From the NCBI GenBank assembly GCA_934486755.1, contig CAKSQT010000034.1, positions 1-20,007 of the forward strand: DNA of 20,007 nucleotides, read 5' to 3'. The notes below the pieces were generated by a model, which had not been told where the DNA came from, made no database searches, and saw only the letters and a program-made list of their open reading frames with translations. The first letter of the stretch is position 1; each line of letters begins with the position of its first letter. This document shows, piece after piece, positions 1 to 6,429 of this stretch. Source of the stretch: an uncultured Eubacteriales bacterium. Its GTDB lineage: Bacteria > Bacillota > Clostridia > Oscillospirales > Acutalibacteraceae. The position numbers and the translations under genes were made by a program.

Positions 1-1
1 G

Positions 2-148
2 TTATACAGAGAGCTGTTTGAGAAATATTATCCCGATCAGGCTGAAATGATAGTCGGATTCTGGATGCCGAACAAGGAGTGGGAGGGCTGCGATGTTGAC
101 GACCCGTCGGCACGCGTTCTCTCAAACTACGGCGACAGCGGTAAGTAA
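2..148 (+). CDS. C-terminal end of an unrecognised protein (5' end outside window)
   Basis: An open frame runs from the window edge to a TAA at 146-148 and gives 48 C-terminal residues. They include the stretches FWMPNKEWEGCD and DDPSARVLSNYG and end in DSGK. The piece is mostly polar, rich in Trp, Tyr and Asp, with no membrane segment. I do not recognise the family. The stop lies 15 bases before the dapL start, so the two may be co-transcribed, but the function cannot be read from this fragment. No terminator hairpin is visible in the short gap. Confidence 0.6.
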   Translation, partial: LYRELFEKYYPDQAEMIVGFWMPNKEWEGCDVDDPSARVLSNYGDSGK

Positions 149-163
149 AAGAAGTGATATAAA

Positions 164-1357
164 ATGAAGCCTAACGGCAACTATAAAAAGCTGGCAAATT
201 CATATTTGTTTTACGATATAGAGCAAAGGGTGAAAGCGTATTCCGCAAAGTATCCCGATAAAAAGCTGTTACGGCTCGGCGTGGGCGACGTTACCCTGCC
301 TTTATGCGACGCTGTTATAAAGGCTATGTATTCGGCGGTAGAGGATCAGTCGAAAAAAGATACATTTCACGGATATATGCCCGAATGCGGCTGGGACAAA
401 CTTAAAGAAGCTATTGTCGGGTATTATGCGCGCCGCAAGGTTTTGCTTGAAAAGGACGAGGTTTTTATTTCTTCGGGTGCGGGCGACGACCTCGGCGATA
501 TTCTTGATTTATTTGACCGCGACAATACGGCGGTTGTCATTGAACCCGCTTACCCTGCGTATGTTGATTCAAATATAATTGCAGGCCACCGAATAGTTCA
601 TATACCGTCGGACAATTGGACGCATTTTGCCCCCTACCCCGACGAAAACATAAAGGCGGATATAATATATATCTGCTCGCCGAACAATCCTACGGGCGCT
701 GTGTTTGAATATGAAAAACTTAAAGCGTGGGTCGATTATGCGAACAGCAGAGGCGCCGTCCTGATTTTTGATGCCGCATACGAGGCGTTTATCGGCAATA
801 ATTCCCTGCCGCACAGTATATTTGAAATTGAGGGGAGCCGCGAATGTGCAATAGAAATATGCTCGCTATCAAAAACCGCAGGATTTACAGGCGTTAGGTG
901 CGGATATACAATTATTCCGAAAACGCTTAAAAGAAAAGGTATGTTTCTTAACAGTATGTGGGTAAGGAACCGAACCACCAAAACCAACGGCGTATCGTAT
1001 ATAGTTCAATGCGGCGCGGCGGCGGTATTTTCGGAGGAGGGTCAACGTCAAATAAAAGAAAATCTTGAAGTATACCGCGGCAACGCAAGAATACTTATGA
1101 AAGCGCTCGACAACTGCGGAATATGGTACTGCGGCGGTGAAAACGCCCCTTACATCTGGTTTAAGTGTCCCGATAATATGACAAGCTGGGAATGCTTTGA
1201 CCTGATGCTGAACGAAAAACAGATAATCGGAACGCCCGGCGTCGGCTTCGGCAAATGCGGAGAGGGCTACTTCCGCCTTTCGTCTTTCGGGGATACCGAA
1301 GAAACGAAAGAAGCCGCAAAAAGAATAACAGAGCTTTTTTCAATTAAAAATAAATAA
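164..1357 (+). CDS. dapL: LL-diaminopimelate aminotransferase (DapL)
   Basis: A 397-residue class I/II PLP-dependent aminotransferase. DapL converts tetrahydrodipicolinate directly to LL-2,6-diaminopimelate using glutamate, bypassing the succinylase and acetylase routes to meso-DAP for lysine and peptidoglycan. Visible landmarks are the N-terminal GVGDVTLPL (39-47), which resembles the DapL GIGDVTRPL block, TFHGYMPECG (67-76), EPAYPAYVDSN (127-137), the PNNPTG loop (173-178, N175 contacting PLP), D203 pairing with the pyridine nitrogen, and the Schiff-base lysine K237 in SLSKTAGFTGVRCGY, which is strongly DapL-like. Length fits the family (about 400). The phosphate-loop block reads SSGAGDDLGDI, whereas DapL usually has a SDGAKxDIG-like sequence, so a diverged specificity is possible. 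It follows an unidentified gene after 15 bases and ends before a strong bidirectional terminator. Enzyme family is secure; the exact substrate is inferred. Confidence 0.88.
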   Translation: MKPNGNYKKLANSYLFYDIEQRVKAYSAKYPDKKLLRLGVGDVTLPLCDAVIKAMYSAVEDQSKKDTFHGYMPECGWDKLKEAIVGYYARRKVLLEKDEVFISSGAGDDLGDILDLFDRDNTAVVIEPAYPAYVDSNIIAGHRIVHIPSDNWTHFAPYPDENIKADIIYICSPNNPTGAVFEYEKLKAWVDYANSRGAVLIFDAAYEAFIGNNSLPHSIFEIEGSRECAIEICSLSKTAGFTGVRCGYTIIPKTLKRKGMFLNSMWVRNRTTKTNGVSYIVQCGAAAVFSEEGQRQIKENLEVYRGNARILMKALDNCGIWYCGGENAPYIWFKCPDNMTSWECFDLMLNEKQIIGTPGVGFGKCGEGYFRLSSFGDTEETKEAAKRITELFSIKNK

Positions 1358-1378
1358 CAGTCTGTAAAGGGCATTATA

Positions 1379-1424
1379 AAAAACAGGAATTTTATTTGAC
1401 AAAGTCATTAAAATTCCTGTTTTT
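1379..1424. terminator. Bidirectional intrinsic terminator between dapL and the small minus-strand operon
   Basis: A perfect 16-bp inverted repeat (AAAAACAGGAATTTTA at 1379-1394, its complement at 1409-1424) encloses a loop that itself contains TGAC-aaa-GTCA (1397-1407). Because the arms end in A5/T5, transcripts from either strand finish in a U-tract. It lies between two convergent transcription units, the usual place for a shared terminator. Confidence 0.85.
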
Positions 1425-1460
1425 ACGTAACAGAACAAAAAATTATTAAACATTTAAAAG

Positions 1461-1682
1461 TTATATTATACAACCAACTATATTATCGGTGTCTACAAAA
1501 CTGTTTGGATACTTTTTTAATATTTTTCCTGAACAGTCATATATGTACTTAACGTCATTTCTGATTATCGTTACTGTCCTGTCTGTATAATTATATAGTG
1601 TTCCCGACTCGTTAATAATTCGCTTTGAATTTTCATCATACGCATAAACACAATCGTTTTCCTGCACAGCTATTATAATCAT
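1461..1682 (-). CDS. Small hypothetical protein with an internal repeat (second gene of a two-gene operon)
   Basis: A 73-residue protein starting MIIIAVQENDC. I chose this ATG because it overlaps the stop of the upstream gene in an ATGA arrangement (1679-1682), typical of translational coupling; a longer frame would run further into the upstream gene. The sequence alternates short beta-type segments and turns. Two similar blocks lie 33 residues apart: NDCVYAYDENSKRI (9-22) and NDVKYIYDCSGKIL (42-55). They share ND, a Tyr-x-Tyr-Asp core and a Lys after the turn. This looks like an internal duplication resembling propeller or YD-type strand-turn-strand repeats. No membrane segment, signal peptide or catalytic motif is evident. 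I do not recognise the family. Its role is presumably linked to its partner at 1679-1924 and perhaps to the divergent HTH gene. Confidence 0.7.
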   Translation of the reverse strand: MIIIAVQENDCVYAYDENSKRIINESGTLYNYTDRTVTIIRNDVKYIYDCSGKILKKYPNSFVDTDNIVGCII

Positions 1683-1924
1683 ATTTTTGTAAATTCCTCT
1701 GAAAGTTCTATGCAAGAATTAACCGTTCCGAGAACCGCTTTTCCGAACAAGGCGGCGCCTGTTTCTACGATCCCGTTTCCGAACGTTACCTTCGCCGACA
1801 TCATCGGCATTCCAACAACAAGTTCGTTTCCTTTATCTTTTAAAATCGGCAATTTACCGTTTAGAGATTTTTTGACAGAAAGTATCGCCTTTTTTTCATC
1901 ACAAGAATAACTGAATTTTGCCAT
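1679..1924 (-). CDS. Small hypothetical protein (first gene of a two-gene operon)
   Basis: An 81-residue protein starting MAKFSYSCDEKK. The frame is open further upstream, but this ATG follows a strong AGGGGGAA ribosome binding site with a 6-base gap, whereas the upstream ATG in the same frame lies upstream of the predicted transcription start (about 1958). The protein is Lys- and Gly-rich, with an N-terminal charged part (DEKKAILSVKKSLNG), a hydrophobic middle (ELVVGMPMMSAKVTFGNG) and a C-terminal helix-like VNSCIELSEEF. It has no signal peptide and no obvious catalytic motif. It is translated ahead of the 73-residue gene with a 4-base overlap and is driven by a consensus SigA promoter. I do not recognise the family, and no function should be assumed. 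Confidence 0.72.
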   Translation of the reverse strand: MAKFSYSCDEKKAILSVKKSLNGKLPILKDKGNELVVGMPMMSAKVTFGNGIVETGAALFGKAVLGTVNSCIELSEEFTKI

Positions 1925-1964
1925 TTTGATTCCCCCTATGTGTTTGAGTTCCGTTACAAAAAAT

Positions 1965-1993
1965 ATTATAGCCCGATTATGGGCAATTGTCAA
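1965..1993 (-). promoter_or_regulatory. Consensus SigA promoter for the two-gene small-protein operon
   Basis: Read on the minus strand, a perfect -35 TTGACA (1993-1988) and a perfect -10 TATAAT (1970-1965) are separated by exactly 17 bases. The predicted transcription start is near 1958, giving a leader of about 33 bases that ends in the AGGGGGAA ribosome binding site. The spacer contains the inverted repeat GCCC-n6-GGGC (1971-1984), and the -35 box sits inside the dyad AATTGTCAATT. A promoter this strong normally needs tight control. Confidence 0.82.
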
Positions 1994-1995
1994 TT
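1985..1995. promoter_or_regulatory. Dyad-symmetric candidate operator shared by divergent promoters
   Basis: AATTG-T-CAATT is a perfect 11-base dyad. It contains TTGACA on the minus strand and TTGTCA on the plus strand, so one bound dimer would cover both -35 boxes. The adjacent GCCC-gattat-GGGC (1971-1984) is a second inverted repeat within the minus promoter spacer. Binding by the adjacent HTH protein is inferred from position only. Confidence 0.5.
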
Positions 1996-2014
1996 AAAAT
2001 TTATTACATACAAT
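1987..2014 (+). promoter_or_regulatory. Probable promoter of the small HTH gene
   Basis: TTGTCA (1987-1992) and TACAAT (2009-2014) with a 16-base spacer, each one base from consensus. The predicted start near 2021 falls on the ribosome binding site, so the leader would be extremely short. The -35 overlaps the -35 of the opposite promoter. This call is weaker than the one on the minus strand. Confidence 0.45.
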
Positions 2015-2030
2015 AAAATTGGTGATGATT

Positions 2031-2234
2031 TTGATAGTATATAATAAATTATGGAAAACTATGGAACAAAAAGGAATAACACAATATGCACTCATAAAAA
2101 AATACGGGATTAGCACTGGACAACTTGACAGATTAAGAAAAAACGATAACGTAAGTACCCACACTTTGAATACCCTTTGCAAAATTTTGAATTGTAAATT
2201 AGAAGATATAGCCGAGTTTATTGATGAGGAATAA
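2031..2234 (+). CDS. Small Cro/C1-type (XRE) helix-turn-helix protein
   Basis: A 67-residue DNA-binding protein, essentially a lone HTH domain. The layout matches the HTH_26/YozG-like group: MIVYNKLWKTMEQKGITQYAL, then KKYGISTGQLDRLRKND as the recognition helix-turn-helix, then VSTHTLNTLCKILNCKLEDIAEFI. TTG at 2031 is taken as the start because GGTGAT (2021-2026), the 3' part of the ideal AGGAGGTGAT, is correctly placed in front of it and the N-terminus then matches the family. ATG 2025 and GTG 2022 are possible but overlap that site. It is transcribed divergently from the two tiny unknown genes across a 106-bp gap. A role as repressor of that operon and of itself is inferred from the arrangement, which also resembles that of some toxin-antitoxin or phage-derived regulators. 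Confidence 0.82.
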   Translation: MIVYNKLWKTMEQKGITQYALIKKYGISTGQLDRLRKNDNVSTHTLNTLCKILNCKLEDIAEFIDEE

Positions 2235-2285
2235 GAAATAACACTTAAAACCGTGCAAAATCAATATTTTGTATTAAATTCGTTA

Positions 2286-2332
2286 TAAAATCACCCATAG
2301 ATTACCTTTTTTATAATCTACGGGTGATTTTA
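2286..2332. terminator. Bidirectional terminator between the HTH gene and the mannosidase gene
   Basis: A stem of 19 base pairs with a single G-T-type mismatch (left arm 2286-2304, right arm 2314-2332, loop 2305-2313). A-runs precede the left arm and T-runs follow the right arm. It lies just inside two convergent genes, with the mannosidase stop at 2339. Confidence 0.82.
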
Positions 2333-2338
2333 CGTTAT

Positions 2339-5300
2339 TTATTCTTTTGTAAGCGCGCTGAACACTTTGCTTAACGGTCCCTTTTCTCCGTTTTTATCTA
2401 CCGCTCGCACCCGATAGTAATAGCGTGTATTGGTTTTCAGTCCGTTATCAATATACCGTCCCACAACATACTCCTCGGGTTCGGGCTTTGCTATGAGGGT
2501 TGTACTGTCAGCCGTGAAATCAGGCGTATTACCGCGGAACAGCTCGTAGTATGCAACATCGGGCGATTTGCATTTACCCCAAAGAATATAGAGCATACCG
2601 TCGTTCTCGCCCCGCGCGGAGCGCGGAGCAGTAACAAGCCCCGTTTCGACGCCGCCTATTTCAAGCGGAGATACCTGTCTCTCGGGGCGAAGCTCGGTCT
2701 TTATCTTCTCCGCTCCTATTCTTATTGCAAAATATCCGCCTGTAATGTTTTTTTCTTCATATTCGTCAACGGTCGCGGCGCTGTAATCACCGAATACCGT
2801 CTTGATTGCAGTAGGCTCTTTTTCGCTGTAAAAATGCGCTATCAGACCGCGTCCGTCATCAGCGGATTTAAGACCGATAAAGCGTGCGTCGCTTTCTAAA
2901 AAGCTCTGCTTTTCGGGCAGTATGCCGCCGCTTTCGCCGTCAAGCGATAACGTTATTATGGGGTTTGCGGCACGCTCGGCTATACGGTTAAGTCCCGCGC
3001 TTATGTGCGTACCCTCATACGAAACTATCGTATACCTGAAACGGTAATCAAGCGAACTTCCGCCCGGCAAATACATTTGGAGCCAATCGTTTGCAAGGTA
3101 GGAATATACCGCCGAGCCGCCGCCTGAATTGCCGAAATCGGTCTTATCGGGGTGAATGTGATCAAATTCAACAAGCTGACTGTCAAGCTGAATAAGTCCT
3201 ATTCCGTATTTCCCGAAAGCGTCGTCAACACAGCAGTATTCGTGCGCCGCCATATAGACATCGGTGCCGTGACCCGTTATGTCAACGCCGTACTCCGCCT
3301 TTGCCCCGCCCAATTCGCAATAACGGCGACAGTTTTCAACGGCAAACGGGAACGCAAAATAGGCGTATCTATAATACCTGTCGCTATTTACCATATCCCT
3401 GACGTGATACAAACGGTTGTCTATATCTATACGTTTTTCGCAGTTCGGTAATGTGACGGTTTGGACTATCTCGGCTCCTGATGTATTCTCACAGGTGTAT
3501 ATATGCACCGCCGTTTCATTACTGCTTTCCTCCACCGTGAACCTTGCTTTTTCGGGGGTCTTAAAGCTGACGTGATTGTCAGCCGTATACATAAACTCGT
3601 TGCAGTTGCCCGAATTAAGCGTCTTTTCGAGCTTTTTATCATAAATTTCGGCAATGGAGCCGTTATCCGCAAACTTTACACGGTAATAACCGTTTTCTAT
3701 TGTCGGAGCCTTGCTTATATCGGTCTTTATATGCGGAACCGCGTTAAATTCCTCAGCCGAAATCACCTTATAGCCAAAAGGCGGCAGAGAGGCCGAACAC
3801 TCGCCGTCGGAAGTCAGTTTTTCCGTTCTTTCAAACGCGGCAGGGTTAAACGCAAGCACACGCTTGCCGCTTCCCTTTACCTTATCGGCTATCGCTTTGA
3901 GAGCCGACCTTGTCTCGCTGTCGGCTATATCGCGCGCGTTTTCTATCCAATCGCGGTGTTGCAGCCACGTTTCGTAAACGCGCCTGCCCTGATAACCGCT
4001 TGTACCGTAGGAGTGTTCGTCATTCATTATAAGCGAAGCCCACGCCTTGTTGAAAAGTGATTTTGGATATTTATATTCATCATTGAGATAAGCCGCAACT
4101 GTTGCGAGCTTTTCGGCGTTTGCAAGACGTCTGTCAGCCTCCTGCTTATCCGCAAGAAGATCCGCCGCAGACAGCGGGTGCTGATACCAACCGCCTGTTA
4201 TATCGCCGCTTAATACGGGAATCTGACTGTCAAAACGTTCTCTTACAAGATTGAACGGCTCGTCCGCATTGCCGAGCATTTTGAGCTTTGGATACTCATA
4301 AGTGCTGTTCCACTCGCCTATTCTGTCGCAAAGAGCCAAATCAGGTTCCTGATCGTCCGTATATGCTTCAACAAGCCAAACATCATAGGGATAGCGTTCG
4401 TCCATTAATGTCAGTTGCTTCGCCATTTTTTCTTCGGTCTCATTTATTGGAAGTCCCTCTATCTCGATACCGAAATTATGACCGCCGTTAAAATAAGCGG
4501 TGCTTGCCCAAACGAGCATTTTTTCACCGTATGCGCCCTGCCAATAAAACAGCATAGGCAAAGCGGATTCATAGCGCACGTCTATCCTTGAACCGCCGCC
4601 GCCTGCTTCGGTATTCCATGTGTACGCATAAACACTACTGTCACGCTTCCAGACGGTAGACGGCAACGGGTTCCACTGATTTGGCGCGAAAATTATATTT
4701 TCATAACCCGCCTTTGCAAACGGCGTAACCATTGACCATGACATTCCGTTATTGTCTATTATCGTCATTGTTTTGCTGTCTATTCCGTATTTTTTAAGCC
4801 ATTTTCGGCTGTATGCCGCACGGCACATTTCTTCAAATCCGAATGTTTGGGTATGATTGCCCGCAACGCCAGCACAAACGCCCAATCTTCCCTTTTTTAT
4901 GTATTCGTTGATCAGCCTGTCGGAGTCCTCTTTGCTTCGGTCGGCAATATAGTTGCTTAAAAACCAACTGCCCTCCATCATATAGTGATACTGACTGTCA
5001 GGCTCGCGGTCTTGTGTTTCGTCACAAAGCTGTATCGCTTTATCAATAAATTTTGAGCTGTTAAAACGCTGTATGTACTGTGAGTTGTGAAGTCCTATAT
5101 CGGTGTGTGATGAGGCGGTTACGTAGATCGTCCATTTGCGCGCCTTTTTGCACTCGGACACAGTGTCAAAGACGGTATTTCCCGAAATGTCGCTTATAAC
5201 AAAATGCGCTTCAAAATCTTCGTCGGGGAGGCCGAGCCAAAGGGTCGCGGTGCTGTCTCCCGAAGAAAGCGCAAACGGCGCTTTTGCGACACATTCCTCC

Positions 5301-5416
5301 CCTTTATAGACAGAAAGGTTATAATGAGTGGATTTTTCATTGTATGCCGATATGTCCACCCGTCTTAAATTTCCCTTTTTGATTATTGAACGAGGTATAA
5401 TTTTTAAGTTTTTCAC
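2339..5416 (-). CDS. GH38-type alpha-mannosidase-like glycoside hydrolase with C-terminal fibronectin III domain
   Basis: A 1025-residue protein with no signal peptide, so probably cytoplasmic. It resembles family GH38, retaining zinc-dependent alpha-mannosidases. The N-terminal catalytic part carries SSHTDIGL (H104 and D106, matching the HxD zinc ligands), IDNNGMSWSMVTPFAKAG with D221 aligned to the nucleophile/zinc aspartate of the IDPFGHS block, TDDQEPD (D354/D355, placed like the acid/base DD pair) and NDEHSYGTSG with H468 aligned to the zinc histidine of the HHDxxxGT block. The catalytic set therefore looks complete although surrounding residues are diverged. Beta-sandwich sequence follows, and residues from about 928 form an FN3-like domain (LYILWGKCKSPDVAYYELFRG, then TRYYYRVRAVDKNG). 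The GTG start at 5416 overlaps the araC stop (GTGA) and has a GGGAG site. Substrate is unknown; the neighbourhood suggests an oligosaccharide delivered into the cell. Confidence 0.82.
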   Translation of the reverse strand: MKNLKIIPRSIIKKGNLRRVDISAYNEKSTHYNLSVYKGEECVAKAPFALSSGDSTATLWLGLPDEDFEAHFVISDISGNTVFDTVSECKKARKWTIYVTASSHTDIGLHNSQYIQRFNSSKFIDKAIQLCDETQDREPDSQYHYMMEGSWFLSNYIADRSKEDSDRLINEYIKKGRLGVCAGVAGNHTQTFGFEEMCRAAYSRKWLKKYGIDSKTMTIIDNNGMSWSMVTPFAKAGYENIIFAPNQWNPLPSTVWKRDSSVYAYTWNTEAGGGGSRIDVRYESALPMLFYWQGAYGEKMLVWASTAYFNGGHNFGIEIEGLPINETEEKMAKQLTLMDERYPYDVWLVEAYTDDQEPDLALCDRIGEWNSTYEYPKLKMLGNADEPFNLVRERFDSQIPVLSGDITGGWYQHPLSAADLLADKQEADRRLANAEKLATVAAYLNDEYKYPKSLFNKAWASLIMNDEHSYGTSGYQGRRVYETWLQHRDWIENARDIADSETRSALKAIADKVKGSGKRVLAFNPAAFERTEKLTSDGECSASLPPFGYKVISAEEFNAVPHIKTDISKAPTIENGYYRVKFADNGSIAEIYDKKLEKTLNSGNCNEFMYTADNHVSFKTPEKARFTVEESSNETAVHIYTCENTSGAEIVQTVTLPNCEKRIDIDNRLYHVRDMVNSDRYYRYAYFAFPFAVENCRRYCELGGAKAEYGVDITGHGTDVYMAAHEYCCVDDAFGKYGIGLIQLDSQLVEFDHIHPDKTDFGNSGGGSAVYSYLANDWLQMYLPGGSSLDYRFRYTIVSYEGTHISAGLNRIAERAANPIITLSLDGESGGILPEKQSFLESDARFIGLKSADDGRGLIAHFYSEKEPTAIKTVFGDYSAATVDEYEEKNITGGYFAIRIGAEKIKTELRPERQVSPLEIGGVETGLVTAPRSARGENDGMLYILWGKCKSPDVAYYELFRGNTPDFTADSTTLIAKPEPEEYVVGRYIDNGLKTNTRYYYRVRAVDKNGEKGPLSKVFSALTKE

Positions 5417-6291
5417 TGTAAACCGCTCCCTTGGTTATTTTGTTTACTCTTTCTGTATTCGCTCGGCGTCATACCCGTAACCTTTTTGAATATTTTATTG
5501 AAGTTTGCAAGACTGCCGAATCCGCACTCACCCGCCAAATTCAAAACCGAAATATCTGTACGTCTGAGCATTGCGGCGGCGCGGTCAACACGCTGCAAAA
5601 GCAGATACTCATACGGCGTTACGCCCGTATGCTTTTTGAAAACGGAAGATAAGTGCGAACTGCTCATACGTGAATTTTTCGCTATATCTCCGAGCTTTAT
5701 TTTCTCGGTGAGATGTGTATTGATGTAGGCGATAGCGTTTTGTATATCGTCTATATGCTTAAACTCGGTAAAATCATAAATTGCTCCGCCGTCTTGCTCT
5801 GCGCCTATTTTCCGAGCTATTTTACACATAAGCTCCACCATTTTTAGTTTTATTTCAAAACGATTGTTTTCGGCATTTTCGCAAAGCTCTTTTATTTCAA
5901 GTATTTCACCGCCCATACCGCAAAAGCAATGCTTAACGGGACTGTTGCACACCAGGACTCTCAACACCCCGAGCGGGATATATTCGGCGCATATATTCCA
6001 AAGAAAATACGAAGAAAAATGTATATTAAACGAAACAAACTCGTCGGTATAAACAGTCGGCACACAATGTTGTTCGTTTGCGCGAACAAGGAACAGGTCG
6101 CCTGCCTTGGCGTGAAACCTGCTATCGGCAAGTATATAATCGCCTTCACCCGAGCAGATATAACCGAGTTCCAGCTCTGCGTGGTGATGCACTCTGAAAG
6201 AGTCGGTCTTGCGTTGCTTTTTGCTGTCAAAACAGGTAAAAAGCAGGCTGTGAGATGTCTCGGAATAAAAATTGCTTTCCGTAATCCTCAC
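5413..6291 (-). CDS. AraC-family transcriptional regulator of the adjacent sugar genes
   Basis: A 292-residue regulator. The N-terminal half is a cupin-like sensing domain (HHHAELELGYICSGEGDYIL, then AKAGDLFLVRANEQHCVP). The C-terminal 100 residues hold the two AraC helix-turn-helix motifs: IKLGDIAKNSRMSSSHLSSVFKK, then GVTPYEYLLLQRVDRAAAMLRRTDISVLNLAGECGFGSLANFNKIFKKVTGMTPSEYRK, the canonical signature. It is translationally coupled to the downstream mannosidase gene (4-base overlap) and divergent from the mannonate dehydratase-like gene, so it most likely activates both units in response to a sugar. The start is odd: the frame opens just after a TGA, and the only standard start codon, GTG at 6291, overlaps the GAGGAG ribosome binding site. 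An ATT codon two codons later would have better spacing. Family assignment is firm; the exact N-terminus is uncertain. Confidence 0.9.
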   Translation of the reverse strand: MRITESNFYSETSHSLLFTCFDSKKQRKTDSFRVHHHAELELGYICSGEGDYILADSRFHAKAGDLFLVRANEQHCVPTVYTDEFVSFNIHFSSYFLWNICAEYIPLGVLRVLVCNSPVKHCFCGMGGEILEIKELCENAENNRFEIKLKMVELMCKIARKIGAEQDGGAIYDFTEFKHIDDIQNAIAYINTHLTEKIKLGDIAKNSRMSSSHLSSVFKKHTGVTPYEYLLLQRVDRAAAMLRRTDISVLNLAGECGFGSLANFNKIFKKVTGMTPSEYRKSKQNNQGSGLQ

Positions 6292-6304
6292 TCCTCAATA
6301 AAAT

Positions 6305-6404
6305 AGTATAGGATAATAATGAAATTACGTTGGAATCAACCTACACCTTTATAATATAATCAGCATATAAAAAATTGCAATGATTTTCTATAACAATATT
6401 GCAA
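6305..6404. promoter_or_regulatory. Divergent control region between araC-type gene and uxuA-like gene
   Basis: The gap 6292-6429 is AT-rich and has no gene. Visible elements are TATACT on the minus strand (6310-6305), a -10 candidate for the regulator; two overlapping TATAAT boxes on the plus strand (6350-6355 and 6355-6360); the inverted repeat GTTG-gaat-CAAC (6329-6340); and two direct copies of ATTGCAA (6374-6380 and 6398-6404) 24 bases apart. No good -35 accompanies either -10, as expected for promoters needing an activator. Which repeat the AraC-type protein binds is not known. Confidence 0.4.
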
Positions 6405-6429
6405 AATACTGATACTATTTGAGGTTTTT

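Noticed and set aside
1..163. Riboswitch or lysine-responsive leader upstream of dapL
   Set aside because: Only 15 bases separate the preceding coding frame from dapL, so there is no room for a structured leader.
1461..2234. Calling the divergent HTH/small-protein island a toxin-antitoxin system
   Set aside because: Neither small protein shows a known toxin fold and the HTH gene is on the opposite strand, not in the same operon. The arrangement alone is not enough for the call.
3503..4060. 185-codon open frame on the plus strand opposite the mannosidase gene
   Set aside because: It lies wholly inside a clear GH38-like gene on the other strand, has no ribosome binding site and a basic, Arg/Tyr/Phe-rich composition typical of an antisense shadow.
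5929..6306. 125-codon plus-strand open frame opposite the araC-type gene
   Set aside because: Overlaps almost the whole N-terminal domain of a clear AraC-family regulator; no ribosome binding site and no domain.
6292..6429. Riboswitch or small RNA in the gap before the uxuA-like gene
   Set aside because: The gap is AT-rich with short repeats but has no stable hairpin series or terminator; it reads as a protein-regulated promoter region.
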